Of a stretch of DNA of 35,268 bases, positions 15,888-23,503 are shown piece by piece. Source of the DNA: JBBDMW01 sp040878005 (GTDB taxonomy: Bacteria; Chloroflexota; Dehalococcoidia; Lucifugimonadales; Lucifugimonadaceae). Within the stretch, counting starts at the first letter, position 1. Each line of letters begins with the position of its first letter. A program made the position numbers and the translations under genes. The notes beneath the pieces are model-generated. The model worked only from the letters and a program-made list of their open reading frames with translations, was not told where the DNA came from and did no database searches. The stretch is from positions 1 to 35,268 of the forward strand of contig JBBDMW010000014.1 of assembly GCA_040878005.1 (NCBI GenBank), in the 5' to 3' direction.

Positions 15888-16059
15888 ATGATGGGCGACA
15901 ACAGAGGCAGGCCTGCCGGTCAAATCCGATGTTGATCATGCCAACAAGTTTACCACCGGTGCGAAAGTCGTCCGTGAACATGGCTATTTGATGCGAAATC
16001 ACGTGGCGCGGATACATTCTCACCCTTGTGCAATCGCGCCCCGCGGCCAAAGTCGCCAG

Positions 16060-17226
16060 TTAAACCGTCCAATCGGGGTGCAGGTTTGAGTTGATCTTGT
16101 CCATGTCCAGGTCAATTCCGAGGCCTGGCCTGCCGTTCAACGTCAACTCGTTGCCGTGGAAGTTCAACGGCTCCTGCAGGAAGTAGTTGTATGCCGGGAT
16201 GAACCCGGTGGCGTGCTCAAGGCGGTAGAAGTTGGGCACGGTCATGGATACATGGGCCCCCGCCAGGATCTGCCCCGGTCCCTGCGCATTGTGCGGGCTG
16301 ATGGGTATGTAGTAGGCCTCAGCCATGGTGGCGATCTTCTTCAATTCGCTTATACCGCCGGTCCACACAACGTCCGGCATGATGTAGTCCGTAAGCCGCT
16401 GCTGGAACACCGGCAGGAAGTCGAAGCGGGTAAACAAGCGTTCGCCAACACAAATGGGCGCCCTGGTGTGTTCACGAACGCTGCGCAAGGCGTCAAAGCT
16501 TTCTGGCGGAAGCGGCTCTTCAAACCAGCCGATGTTGGACTCGTCGAAAAGACGATTCGCCAGCCTGATGGCAACTGGCACGTTGTAGTGGCCGTGGGCG
16601 TCTATCAGTATCTCCACTTTGGGGCCGACGGTTTCGCGTATCGCGGAGACGATGTCGCAGCCGAACTGCTCGCCATCGGCTGAGATTTGCCCTGTCACGT
16701 ACATGGTGTGAAACGGGGCCATCTCAAGGAACGGGTCTAGCTTTACGGCATCGTGACCGGCATCCACGACCTTCTTCGCCGCTGCAGCGTATTGCTCCGG
16801 AGTGCTGCATCCGCCGAACCAGCCGTTAGCGTAGAGCCGCACGCTGTCGCGGAACTTGCCGCCCAGCAGGTCGTACACCGGCCGGCCGAGCGTCTTGCCC
16901 TTAATGTCCCAGAGTGCGATATCAATTCCGCTGATGATGGTGGTGGGGAAGCCGCGTGATCCGAGGTACGAGTATCGGCGGTACAGCTTGTGCCACAGGC
17001 GTTCGATGTCAGCCGGATCCTCGCCGATTAGCGCCTCCCGCACGGCCTTGATGCCTGCACCGGTGAGGAGCGACGTGTTTCTAGGGACGTTTGACGCTTC
17101 GCCCCATCCTGTTATCCCCTCGTCGGTTTCTATGGTGACGAACGTCCACTGCCAGTCGGACAGTTGTCCCACCTGTAAGCCCAGGTCCGGTGTGACTACA
17201 TACGCTTTGACATCGGTGATTTTCAC
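16060..17226 (-). CDS. Mandelate racemase/muconate lactonizing enzyme family, galactonate dehydratase-like
   Basis: Enolase-superfamily sugar-acid dehydratase, 388 residues. The N-terminal capping domain opens 'MKITDVKAYVVTPD'. In the barrel the metal ligands line up as Asp209, Glu236 and Glu262 ('LIDAHG', 'WFEEP', 'VGERL'), with His211 and His312 ('SPHNAQGP') as the acid/base histidines. This Asp-His...Glu...Glu...His arrangement is that of D-galactonate/mannonate-type dehydratases rather than of mandelate racemase or muconate cycloisomerase. The true acid-sugar substrate cannot be read from sequence. The start is GTG with only a weak Shine-Dalgarno sequence. It lies upstream of the DUF4395 gene on the same strand. 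Confidence 0.9.
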   Translation of the reverse strand: MKITDVKAYVVTPDLGLQVGQLSDWQWTFVTIETDEGITGWGEASNVPRNTSLLTGAGIKAVREALIGEDPADIERLWHKLYRRYSYLGSRGFPTTIISGIDIALWDIKGKTLGRPVYDLLGGKFRDSVRLYANGWFGGCSTPEQYAAAAKKVVDAGHDAVKLDPFLEMAPFHTMYVTGQISADGEQFGCDIVSAIRETVGPKVEILIDAHGHYNVPVAIRLANRLFDESNIGWFEEPLPPESFDALRSVREHTRAPICVGERLFTRFDFLPVFQQRLTDYIMPDVVWTGGISELKKIATMAEAYYIPISPHNAQGPGQILAGAHVSMTVPNFYRLEHATGFIPAYNYFLQEPLNFHGNELTLNGRPGLGIDLDMDKINSNLHPDWTV

Positions 17227-17544
17227 TGCCCAAGTTTGCCTTTCGCTCTGGATGTGGGAGGCCGGCCGCTCTGAGGACCGCGGAGCATTCTACATCCGGT
17301 TGCAGTGGCAAAAACGAGAATGGGAAGCGAAAGCGCTGCCTTGGACACGTGAAAGCAGGCTTGGAGAGAGGGGCTACGGCCCGTGGTGCGCAGGCGAGGA
17401 TCGCAAGGGGGGCGGCATGACGCAGTGCCCGGAAAAAAGAACCCCGGCGAGCCGGCCCATGGTAACCGCCACGCACCCCAACACAACTCGGGCCTTACTC
17501 ACCGGGGAATGGCATGACGTTAAAGGCTGAGGGGTTAATGCGCG

Positions 17545-17574
17545 GGTAACAGAGAGTGAATCCACGGTAACAGA
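17545..17574. repeat. Two direct copies of GGTAACAGA, 21 bases apart
   Basis: GGTAACAGA occurs at 17545-17553 and again at 17566-17574, a centre spacing of 21 bases or two helical turns. They lie about 320-350 bases upstream of the dehydratase start. The spacing fits a pair of protein half-sites on one face of the DNA, but chance is also possible for a 9-base repeat. Confidence 0.3.
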
Positions 17575-18011
17575 CCCGGTTCAGCAACCATGACGTGGCG
17601 CCCGCGGCGGTCGTGGCCGGTGAATCAGCGAAAGGTGTGAATTTCGTCTTCATAGATGATTCCTACGCGACTCTGACTGCAACCTGACGCCAGCGTGGTT
17701 TCCTTGTCTCACCGGCAAGAGCAACAGCGTGCTGTGTGCAGCGACGCAGGATGAACAGGTTGTGCCGGAATGACTGCAGGACAGATCAAGCAAGCCTGAT
17801 GGAGGAACTGCGGCCGCGATTTCCGTGGTGGATATCGATATGGATGACGAGACGCGCTTGCGGGCCTGGTCATGCACCCGCACTTATTTCCCGGTCTCCG
17901 GCCTAGCGGTCTCCTCACCGGCTGAGCATGGCCGCCCTCCTCCAGCGCAATGCTGTGATCAGGGCGGCCTGCTCGTTAATCAATTGGCTGGCAGGCCAGC
18001 CTCCATGCACA

Positions 18012-18044
18012 AAGAAGGCCCCGGCGTACTGCCGGGGCCTTCTT
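18012..18044. terminator. Terminator of the sulfite reductase gene
   Basis: AAGAAGGCCCCGGC (18012-18025) pairs perfectly over 14 bases with GCCGGGGCCTTCTT (18031-18044) around a GTACT loop. On the minus strand it lies 30 bases past the sulfite reductase stop and ends in an A/T-rich arm (TTCTTTG), so it works as that gene's terminator. The symmetrical arms could act on both strands. Confidence 0.85.
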
Positions 18045-18074
18045 ATTCACTCTCTATTCAGAATGAGGCAGCGA

Positions 18075-19865
18075 CTAGACTGCGCACTCGCCCTCGCCGC
18101 GCTCCAACTTGTAGAGCACGGTCTTGCCCCAGTCCATGTAGGTGTTGATGTGGTCGCGGTCGAGCGGTCCGACTTCTTCCTTGAACTTGCCGAACAACTC
18201 TTCGAACGGAGCTGTGCCGACCCTGTCCACGAAGTCATTAAAAACCTCGCCCTCGTTGCGGTTCTCCCGGTAGTAACCAAGGAGCGCCTTCAGGGCATCC
18301 GGCGCCTTCTTGGCGGGCACCCTGGCCTTCACCCTGTGGCCGACTCGCAACGAATGACCATCCGGGTTACCGCCCAGGAACAACTCGTACGCAGGAACCT
18401 GTCCCCCCTGGCCCTTCATCACAGCGCCGTGAAACCCGATGTTGGCGATGTGGTGCTGACCGCAGGAGTTGGGGCAGCCGCTGGCCTTGATGTGAAGCGA
18501 GCGGACAAGCGGGTCATCCAGGTCCATCTGGTCAAGAGTCTCGCCCAGGGCCTTGTTGAGCCCCATCGAGGATGTAATGCCCAGCTTGCAGGAGTCTGTG
18601 CCGGGGCAGGTCACGATGTCACGGATGGTTTCACGACCCGCATCTGCCAGTCCAACGCCCTTGAGCGCCAGGTACATGTCATACAGTGACTCTGTGCGCA
18701 CCCAGCGGAAAACGAGGTTCTGCTGCTGGTCTATGCGAACCCGCGCGCCGGCAAACTTACGAGAGATCTCAGCCAGCGGAGCCCACTGCTCGGCATAGAT
18801 GTCGCCGCGCTCAACGCGAACGTACACAATATTGAAGCCCGCCTGCTTCTGCTCCTCGACGTTGTCATGCTTCCAGAGGTTGAACTCGGCGTCACCGGTG
18901 GGAGCAGGCGTCGAGTTCTGCGGAATGGACGGGGCATCCTCCTCCTCATCCTCCAGGAACATCAGGGCGTCAAGGTTGATTTTCTTCTTGGCCCAGTCGC
19001 CCTTGAGCTCTTCCTCCACCTGCCTGCGGAACTCATCGATTCCAAGGCGGGCGATGGTGAACTTTATACGGGCCTTCATGAGGTTCTTCCGCTCTTCATT
19101 CGAGCGGTTGAAGATGCGAAGGGCGGCCTCCGAATACCTGAGGAAATCTTCTACGGGCACGAACTCGCAGAGCGTGTCCGCCATGCGGGGCATGATTGAC
19201 AGGCCGCCGCCAAGCACCATCTTGAAGCCGCGTTTGCCGTCCCTGACGCGGGCAACGAAGCCAACGTCATGCATCAGTGTCATGGCTACGTCCGCCTCAG
19301 ACCCCGAGAACGCCGTCTTGGACTTGCGGGGCATGAGCTGGGTGGTGGGGTGCCGCAGAAAGTAGCGGGCATACGCTGCCGCATAAGGCGTTACGTCAAA
19401 CACCTCATCCTTCGCAACACCGGCGGTCGGCGGGGCCACCACGTTCCTGACTGTGTTTCCACAGGCTTCACGGGTGCTGAGACCCACATCGCCTATGAGC
19501 CGAAGCAGTTCCGGCACATCTGGCAGCGGAACATGGTGATACTGAACGTTCTCACGGGTGGTGAGGTGGCCCTTCTTGAGTGGAGCGAACCTCTCTGAAA
19601 CCTCGCCGAGGGCTTCCAGTTGCTTGTCAGTCAGTCCACCATAGGGCACTTTTACACGGATCATCTGGCGGTCAGGCTGGCGCTGTCCGTAAATTCCCTG
19701 CCGCAACCGGAACTTGATGAAATCCAGGCTGTCCCACTCGCCATTCCGGAAGCGGTTGGCCTGGGTTTCGAAGTTCTCGATCTCTTCCGCGAGAATCGGC
19801 AGGACCCGCTGGTTTTCAGGGTTTGGCGTCCACTTCTTGGTCTTGGCGTCCCTGGTTGTCGTCAC
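18075..19865 (-). CDS. Ferredoxin-type sulfite/nitrite reductase (siroheme, 4Fe-4S)
   Basis: A siroheme enzyme for six-electron reduction of sulfite to sulfide, or nitrite to ammonia, in assimilation. The start is the GTG at 19865, preceded by AGGAGG with 5 spacer bases. A longer frame to 19934 starts inside a terminator hairpin and is wrong. The protein has 596 residues. Two ferredoxin-like halves are seen, and the 4Fe-4S/siroheme cysteines are at 420, 426, 464 and 468 ('CPGTDSC' and 'GCPNSCGQH'). A charged, Pro-rich insert ('EDEEEDAPS', around 305-325) lies between the halves. The sulfite or nitrite choice cannot be made from these motifs. Single-gene unit with a structured 5' leader. Confidence 0.92.
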   Translation of the reverse strand: MTTTRDAKTKKWTPNPENQRVLPILAEEIENFETQANRFRNGEWDSLDFIKFRLRQGIYGQRQPDRQMIRVKVPYGGLTDKQLEALGEVSERFAPLKKGHLTTRENVQYHHVPLPDVPELLRLIGDVGLSTREACGNTVRNVVAPPTAGVAKDEVFDVTPYAAAYARYFLRHPTTQLMPRKSKTAFSGSEADVAMTLMHDVGFVARVRDGKRGFKMVLGGGLSIMPRMADTLCEFVPVEDFLRYSEAALRIFNRSNEERKNLMKARIKFTIARLGIDEFRRQVEEELKGDWAKKKINLDALMFLEDEEEDAPSIPQNSTPAPTGDAEFNLWKHDNVEEQKQAGFNIVYVRVERGDIYAEQWAPLAEISRKFAGARVRIDQQQNLVFRWVRTESLYDMYLALKGVGLADAGRETIRDIVTCPGTDSCKLGITSSMGLNKALGETLDQMDLDDPLVRSLHIKASGCPNSCGQHHIANIGFHGAVMKGQGGQVPAYELFLGGNPDGHSLRVGHRVKARVPAKKAPDALKALLGYYRENRNEGEVFNDFVDRVGTAPFEELFGKFKEEVGPLDRDHINTYMDWGKTVLYKLERGEGECAV

Positions 19866-19918
19866 TCCGGCCTCCTTGAATGACCGCGGAAAGATGAGAT
19901 GCCCTGCATGGGCCGGAC

Positions 19919-19957
19919 AAAAAAATAGCCCCACTCTGGCTATCCGAAGCGTGGGGC
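19919..19957 (-). terminator. Intrinsic terminator in the sulfite reductase 5' leader (putative attenuator)
   Basis: On the minus strand GCCCCAC (19957-19951) pairs with GTGGGGC (19934-19928) across a 16-base loop containing TTCGG. It is followed by T-A and then T7 (19925-19919). It ends 53 bases before the real GTG start at 19865. No minus-strand gene lies upstream (the next gene is divergent), so it cannot be an ordinary end-of-gene terminator. It must act on a leader RNA or a short independent RNA. Confidence 0.75.
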
Positions 19958-19983
19958 CGGCTCGCAGTCAGTATATGTGGCTA

Positions 19984-20006
19984 CGGACCTTCCCTACGAC
20001 GGTCCG
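19984..20006 (-). ncRNA. Upstream stem-loop of the sulfite reductase leader
   Basis: CGGACC and GGTCCG form a six-pair stem around an 11-base loop (GTCGTAGGGAA on the minus strand), about 27 bases before the terminator hairpin. Together with it this gives a two-hairpin leader. I could not match it to SAM, cobalamin, T-box or other known leader classes. The transcription start is unknown; a TATACT at about 19976-19971 on the minus strand could instead place the promoter after this stem-loop, in which case it would not be transcribed. Confidence 0.35.
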
Positions 20007-20022
20007 CAACAGCAGCGATGAA

Positions 20023-20037
20023 AGTTGAAATTCAACT
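20023..20037. promoter_or_regulatory. 15-base palindrome AGTTGAA-A-TTCAACT, candidate operator
   Basis: Perfect 7-base arms around a single A, in an otherwise gene-free stretch about 160 bases upstream of the sulfite reductase start and about 350 upstream of the divergent DapA-like gene. Its size and symmetry fit a dimeric regulator of the MarR, Rrf2 or Lrp type. The regulator is not encoded nearby. Confidence 0.5.
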
Positions 20038-20390
20038 GATTGCGCATCTGACAAGTTTAGCAGCGGAGCAGAAATACTGTCAAAGCAAGCGGGGCTTGAA
20101 GATCAGGGCATTGTTGAGCCGTTTATACATATCCACGAGCAGTGAACCGTCGCTGAAAGCTGACGCAGTCTACATGACCACGCACATGGAGGTTCATGCC
20201 CGTATTGCAGGCATCACGGCGCATGGCAACAGTGTGATCGGCATCGTCACGACGGCTTCCATATGGAGTGAAGCCAGCAGGCGGAACTACTTGCAGGATG
20301 GCGCCACAGCTTGCGCATGTGGGGCAAAACAGGCCACCATAGGCCCGTCGCAAATTACAGAACATATTCGTTACTCGCTGGAGTTATCCG
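20038..20390. other. Gene-free divergent upstream region
   Basis: This lies between the palindrome and the DapA-like gene. The open frame beginning at 20018 starts like a small MoaD/ThiS protein ('MKVEIQLIAHLTSLAAE') but quickly loses any resemblance, has no Gly-Gly end and runs into the next gene out of frame. I take it as non-coding. It should contain the plus-strand promoter for the DapA-like gene, but I see no clear boxes. Confidence 0.5.
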
Positions 20391-21305
20391 TTGGCAGACA
20401 ATTCACTCGGCGGCATCCATTTCATGCTCCCCACCCCGTTCACACCAGGCGGAGAGGTGGATACCGGCCCGATCTCCCGGCTTGTTGAATGCGCGGCGAA
20501 GGCAGGGTGCCGCGGAGTGGTGTGCCTTGGCGTGATGGGCGAGGCACACCGGCTGGCTGATGCCGAGCGCGGGCCGATCCTTGATGCCGTTATTGCAGCG
20601 GCAGGAGAACGCCTTACCGTCACCGTGGGCATAAGCGGCGAGAGCAACAGCGTTGTCGCACGTCGCACGAGGGAGGCGCAATCAGCTGGCGCCACCGCCG
20701 TCATGGCATCCCCTGCCCGGCTCGGCAAACCAAATCCAGAGGTCACTTTTGGATACTACGCGGCCATCCAGGAAGCAACCGAGGTGCCGATAGTGGTCCA
20801 GGACCTGCCGGAGCAGACCGGCGTGCACATGGACCCGGCGTTCATAGCCCGCCTCAACTCCGATCTGCCCGATGCCAAGTACTTGAAGTTGGAAGATCCG
20901 CCCACGCCTCCCAAAGTCACTCGCGTCCTGGCGCTGACTGGTTTGAACATGGGGATATTTGGCGGCCTTGGCGGTGCGTTCCTTTATGAAGAGCTCCGCC
21001 GCGGCGCGGCGGGAACGATGACCGGGTTCGCATACCCGGAAGTGCTGGTGGCCATCCACAGGCACATGCTGGATGGAGATATGGAGAAGGCGAGGGAGAT
21101 CTTTTACAAGTGGCTGCCGCTAATCCGCTACGAGAACCAGCAGGGCATTGGCCTCAGCATCAGGAAGCACATCATGACCCGTCGCGGCCTTCTGGACAAT
21201 CCCGCGGTGCGCACGCCTTCGCCCGCAATTGATGACGCAACTGCAGAAGAGCTTGAGGATCTCCTCAACGCCATGGACCAGGATGTTTCGAGCCTCCGGG
21301 GATAA
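20391..21305 (+). CDS. DapA/N-acetylneuraminate lyase superfamily protein, altered active site
   Basis: A 304-residue TIM-barrel Schiff-base aldolase/dehydratase. The start is TTG at 20391 with GGAG 7 bases upstream. Lys166 in 'YLKLEDPP' is at the Schiff-base lysine position. In true dihydrodipicolinate synthase the GTTGE loop and a Tyr of the 'YNxPxRTG' segment form the proton relay. Here these read 'GVMGEAH' and 'VQDLPEQTG', so both Thr and the Tyr are missing. This argues against lysine biosynthesis and for another 2-oxo-acid lyase or sugar-acid dehydratase. The next gene, a CocE remnant, begins 2 bases after its stop. Confidence 0.85.
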   Translation: MADNSLGGIHFMLPTPFTPGGEVDTGPISRLVECAAKAGCRGVVCLGVMGEAHRLADAERGPILDAVIAAAGERLTVTVGISGESNSVVARRTREAQSAGATAVMASPARLGKPNPEVTFGYYAAIQEATEVPIVVQDLPEQTGVHMDPAFIARLNSDLPDAKYLKLEDPPTPPKVTRVLALTGLNMGIFGGLGGAFLYEELRRGAAGTMTGFAYPEVLVAIHRHMLDGDMEKAREIFYKWLPLIRYENQQGIGLSIRKHIMTRRGLLDNPAVRTPSPAIDDATAEELEDLLNAMDQDVSSLRG

Positions 21306-21307
21306 AC

Positions 21308-21787
21308 ATGACCACCACTGACCCCGGCGCACAGCCTTCAACTCCGAGGTTCGATGTTGATCTTGTTGAGAACGTCATGGTCCCCATGCGTGACGGAGTA
21401 CGGCTGGTAACGACTGCCGTGGATACTGACTTCACAGCCAAGTTGATAGACGTCTACCCGCCCAGTGAGTGGTATCCGCTTGGATATGCGCTTAACCTGA
21501 CCGACAGCATCATGCGGCTTCGATATAGAAACGGACCAGAAAAACAGGAGTTGGTAAATCCCGGCGAACCGGTGCCGCTAACCGTTACCCTGTATCCAAC
21601 GAGTAACCTGTTTGTGAGGGGACACCGCATCCGGCTGGATATATCCAGTTCCAACTTCCCCCGCTTTGACGTAAATCCGAATAGTGGAGAGCCAATCGGA
21701 CGAGACCGGCGGCGCGTGGTGGCGGATAATACGGTTTTTCACGAGCCGGGGCGGCCATCCCGGGTCATTCTGCCGTTGATTGGCTGA
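21308..21787 (+). pseudogene. CocE/NonD-type hydrolase with catalytic domain deleted in frame
   Basis: A 159-residue open frame whose two ends belong to X-Pro dipeptidyl-peptidase/CocE-family esterases. Residues 20-36 ('VENVMVPMRDGVRLVTT') are the family N terminus. From residue 37 ('AVDTDFTAKLIDVYP...ALNLTDSIMRLRYR') to the end it is the C-terminal jelly-roll domain (X-Pro dipeptidyl-peptidase C-terminal domain), including 'RGHRIRLDISSSNFPRFDVN'. The full family has roughly 550-650 residues. The whole alpha/beta-hydrolase domain with the Ser, Asp and His triad is missing, with the join near base 21416. The frame and start are intact. It could be a decaying gene, a recent deletion, an assembly join or a reused lectin-like domain; it cannot be an esterase. 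Confidence 0.8.
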
Positions 21788-21867
21788 TTGCCGGCAAGGC
21801 GAGTCTCCACGATGAATATGGCGTTCGGCAGCTACAGTGCGACAATAGATGGATAAAGAGTAACGCC

Positions 21868-22656
21868 ATGCCTGATCAAGCCCTATCAGCCGAACAGAAT
21901 ATGAGTGACGGCCACATCTTCTGCATGCACTGTGGCACGAAGAATCCAGTGGATTCTTACTCGTGCGACCGCTGTGGCGAGCGCGTTTATGTGCCAGACC
22001 CCAATCATCCGCCGCCACTGGGATTCGCCGGGTGCCCCAAGTGCAACACGGCAAACGAATCTCATGCGTCCTACTGCGCGAGGTGCGGGAAGTCTATGGC
22101 GAGCGCGGTTCGCATCTCTCCACAGGGCACAGTTGCACGTGAGCAGGTAGCGCATTCACCTGCACGCGCAGAACGGGCGCCCTATCGTGGCAACAGGGCG
22201 CCAAGCACGGCGCCGCCCGACCGGCAGCAACATCGGCCCGTTCAAAGGGCGCCAGACGATGCTGCCCGCGACGAGAGGAACCAGCACGCTCCATCCGGAG
22301 AGGTAAATGACTCTGGCAAGCAGGGCGCGCGATTGCCTGCTTCGCTGCGGGGCTGGAACTGGGGCGCATTCCTGATGCCTCCCATCTGGGGCGTGGCAAA
22401 CCAGGTCTGGATAGGCTTCCTTTGGCTGGTCCCATTCCTGATCCCGGGCTTGCCGATCACCGCCGGGCTGTTGTTCGCAATGGGGTTCGCCGTCTACCTT
22501 GGGTTGCGTGGCAATGAACTTGCGTGGAGCGCAAAGAAGTGGAGGAGCGTGGAGCACTTCAAGCGCACCCAGCAGGTCTGGCTGACCTGGGGCGTGATTC
22601 TCAATGTCGTCATGGTCATAATCATCATGACAATGTCATCCAACAACGGCGGATAG
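21868..22656 (+). CDS. Double zinc-ribbon membrane protein of unknown function
   Basis: A 262-residue protein with two N-terminal zinc ribbons: Cys19/22/33/36 and Cys56/59/70/73, each C-x2-C...C-x2-C. A low-complexity, charged and Pro-rich linker follows (about 85-155). The C-terminal membrane part begins 'LRGWNWGAFLMPPIWGVAN', which resembles the 'FNWGAFLLPPIW' entry of DUF2628-like small membrane proteins, and has three hydrophobic segments. The zinc ribbons would face the cytoplasm. The ATG at 21868 is chosen; a second ATG at 21901 has no Shine-Dalgarno. It converges on the permease operon with 13 bases between the two stops. Role unknown. Confidence 0.75.
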   Translation: MPDQALSAEQNMSDGHIFCMHCGTKNPVDSYSCDRCGERVYVPDPNHPPPLGFAGCPKCNTANESHASYCARCGKSMASAVRISPQGTVAREQVAHSPARAERAPYRGNRAPSTAPPDRQQHRPVQRAPDDAARDERNQHAPSGEVNDSGKQGARLPASLRGWNWGAFLMPPIWGVANQVWIGFLWLVPFLIPGLPITAGLLFAMGFAVYLGLRGNELAWSAKKWRSVEHFKRTQQVWLTWGVILNVVMVIIIMTMSSNNGG

Positions 22657-22669
22657 TTGCGGCGGCGTA

Positions 22670-23503
22670 TTATCCGCGCCCGGGGGACATGGCCCCGGGT
22701 GTGGATGCATCTGCCACAGCATCACCGGCCAGGTTCATGGCCAATGCCACCAGCGCCAGTGCGAGCCCCGGCCACACCACTATCCACGGTGAGGCGTACA
22801 TGTATGTCTGGGCCTCCCTGCCAAGCATTGCGCCAAGAGAACCGCCACCTTGTGCGGCCCCCAGGAAGCTCAACGCCGCCTCCGCAAGCACAGCGCCGCC
22901 CACCTGGGCTGAGACGACGACCATCCACGGACCGGCGGCATTCGGCAAGACATGCCGGAGGATCACTGCCGTATCGCCAGCCCCCATCGCGCGTGCAGCC
23001 TCCACATAGGCACTTTGTCGAATTGATAGCGCGGACGAGCGAGCCACACGGGCGGCCAGTGGAATGAAGGCCACCGATAGCGCGGCTATGACTCCTCCCC
23101 TGCCTGGACCCACCGCTGCCACCACGGCAAGAGCCAGCACTACCAGGGGAATGGCCATCAGGCTGTCCACAACACGTTGAAGCACAAGGTCCAGCCAGCC
23201 GCCAATGTACCCGCTTGCGAGGCCGAGCAGGCCGCCTACGATGCCTGAAATGGCTGCGACGCTGAGGCCAACGGTCACCGACCCCCTGGCCGCCCCTGCC
23301 ACCCGCCCCAGCAGGTCACGCCCAAGGTGGTCAGTGCCCAGAGGGTGGCTGATGGACGGGCCGGCCAATCGTGACTCTATGTCATGAACAGATGGATCAG
23401 GGCCAATGAAAGGCCCAGCGACAATCATGATCAAGAGGGCCAACAGCAAGGCAGCGGCCAACTTGCCAGTAGGTGCGCCCCAACTCCATCGTATGGTCCT
23501 CAT
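22670..23503 (-). CDS. Peptide/nickel-type ABC transporter permease, DppC-like
   Basis: Second permease of an oligopeptide-type importer (277 residues). The family mark 'HPLGTDHLGRDLLGRV' is at 53-68 and the EAA loop that contacts the ATPase is at 166-188 ('YVEAARAMGAGDTAVILRHV'). About five to six membrane spans are visible. Its start overlaps the end of the DppB-like gene (ATGA), so the two are translationally coupled. No ATPase gene follows: the next gene is on the other strand. Confidence 0.92.
   Translation of the reverse strand: MRTIRWSWGAPTGKLAAALLLALLIMIVAGPFIGPDPSVHDIESRLAGPSISHPLGTDHLGRDLLGRVAGAARGSVTVGLSVAAISGIVGGLLGLASGYIGGWLDLVLQRVVDSLMAIPLVVLALAVVAAVGPGRGGVIAALSVAFIPLAARVARSSALSIRQSAYVEAARAMGAGDTAVILRHVLPNAAGPWMVVVSAQVGGAVLAEAALSFLGAAQGGGSLGAMLGREAQTYMYASPWIVVWPGLALALVALAMNLAGDAVADASTPGAMSPGRG

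Larger units (their letters stand above)
17227..18074. other. 848-base gap with no convincing gene
   Basis: This lies between the start of the dehydratase gene and the stop of the sulfite reductase gene, both on the minus strand. Open frames cross it on both strands, but none has a ribosome site and protein-like composition together. Short fragments (for example a plus-strand frame at 17587-17685) look slightly protein-like and may be remains of a lost gene. It contains a 9-base direct repeat (17545-17574), a perfect hairpin GGCTGGC-AG-GCCAGCC (17986-18001) and the terminator at 18012-18044. Confidence 0.5.

Noticed and set aside
17587..17685. Protein-like plus-strand fragment in the 848-base gap
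   Set aside because: Only about 30 residues between stops, with no start signal and no recognisable family; noted only as a possible gene scrap.
19866..19934. Longer N terminus for the sulfite reductase
   Set aside because: The extra 23 codons begin inside a terminator hairpin and lack a ribosome site, whereas the GTG at 19865 has AGGAGG correctly placed.
20018..20488. Open frame starting like a MoaD/ThiS protein
   Set aside because: Resemblance ends after about 17 residues, there is no C-terminal Gly-Gly, and the frame runs into the DapA-like gene and overlaps the palindrome and leader of the sulfite reductase gene.
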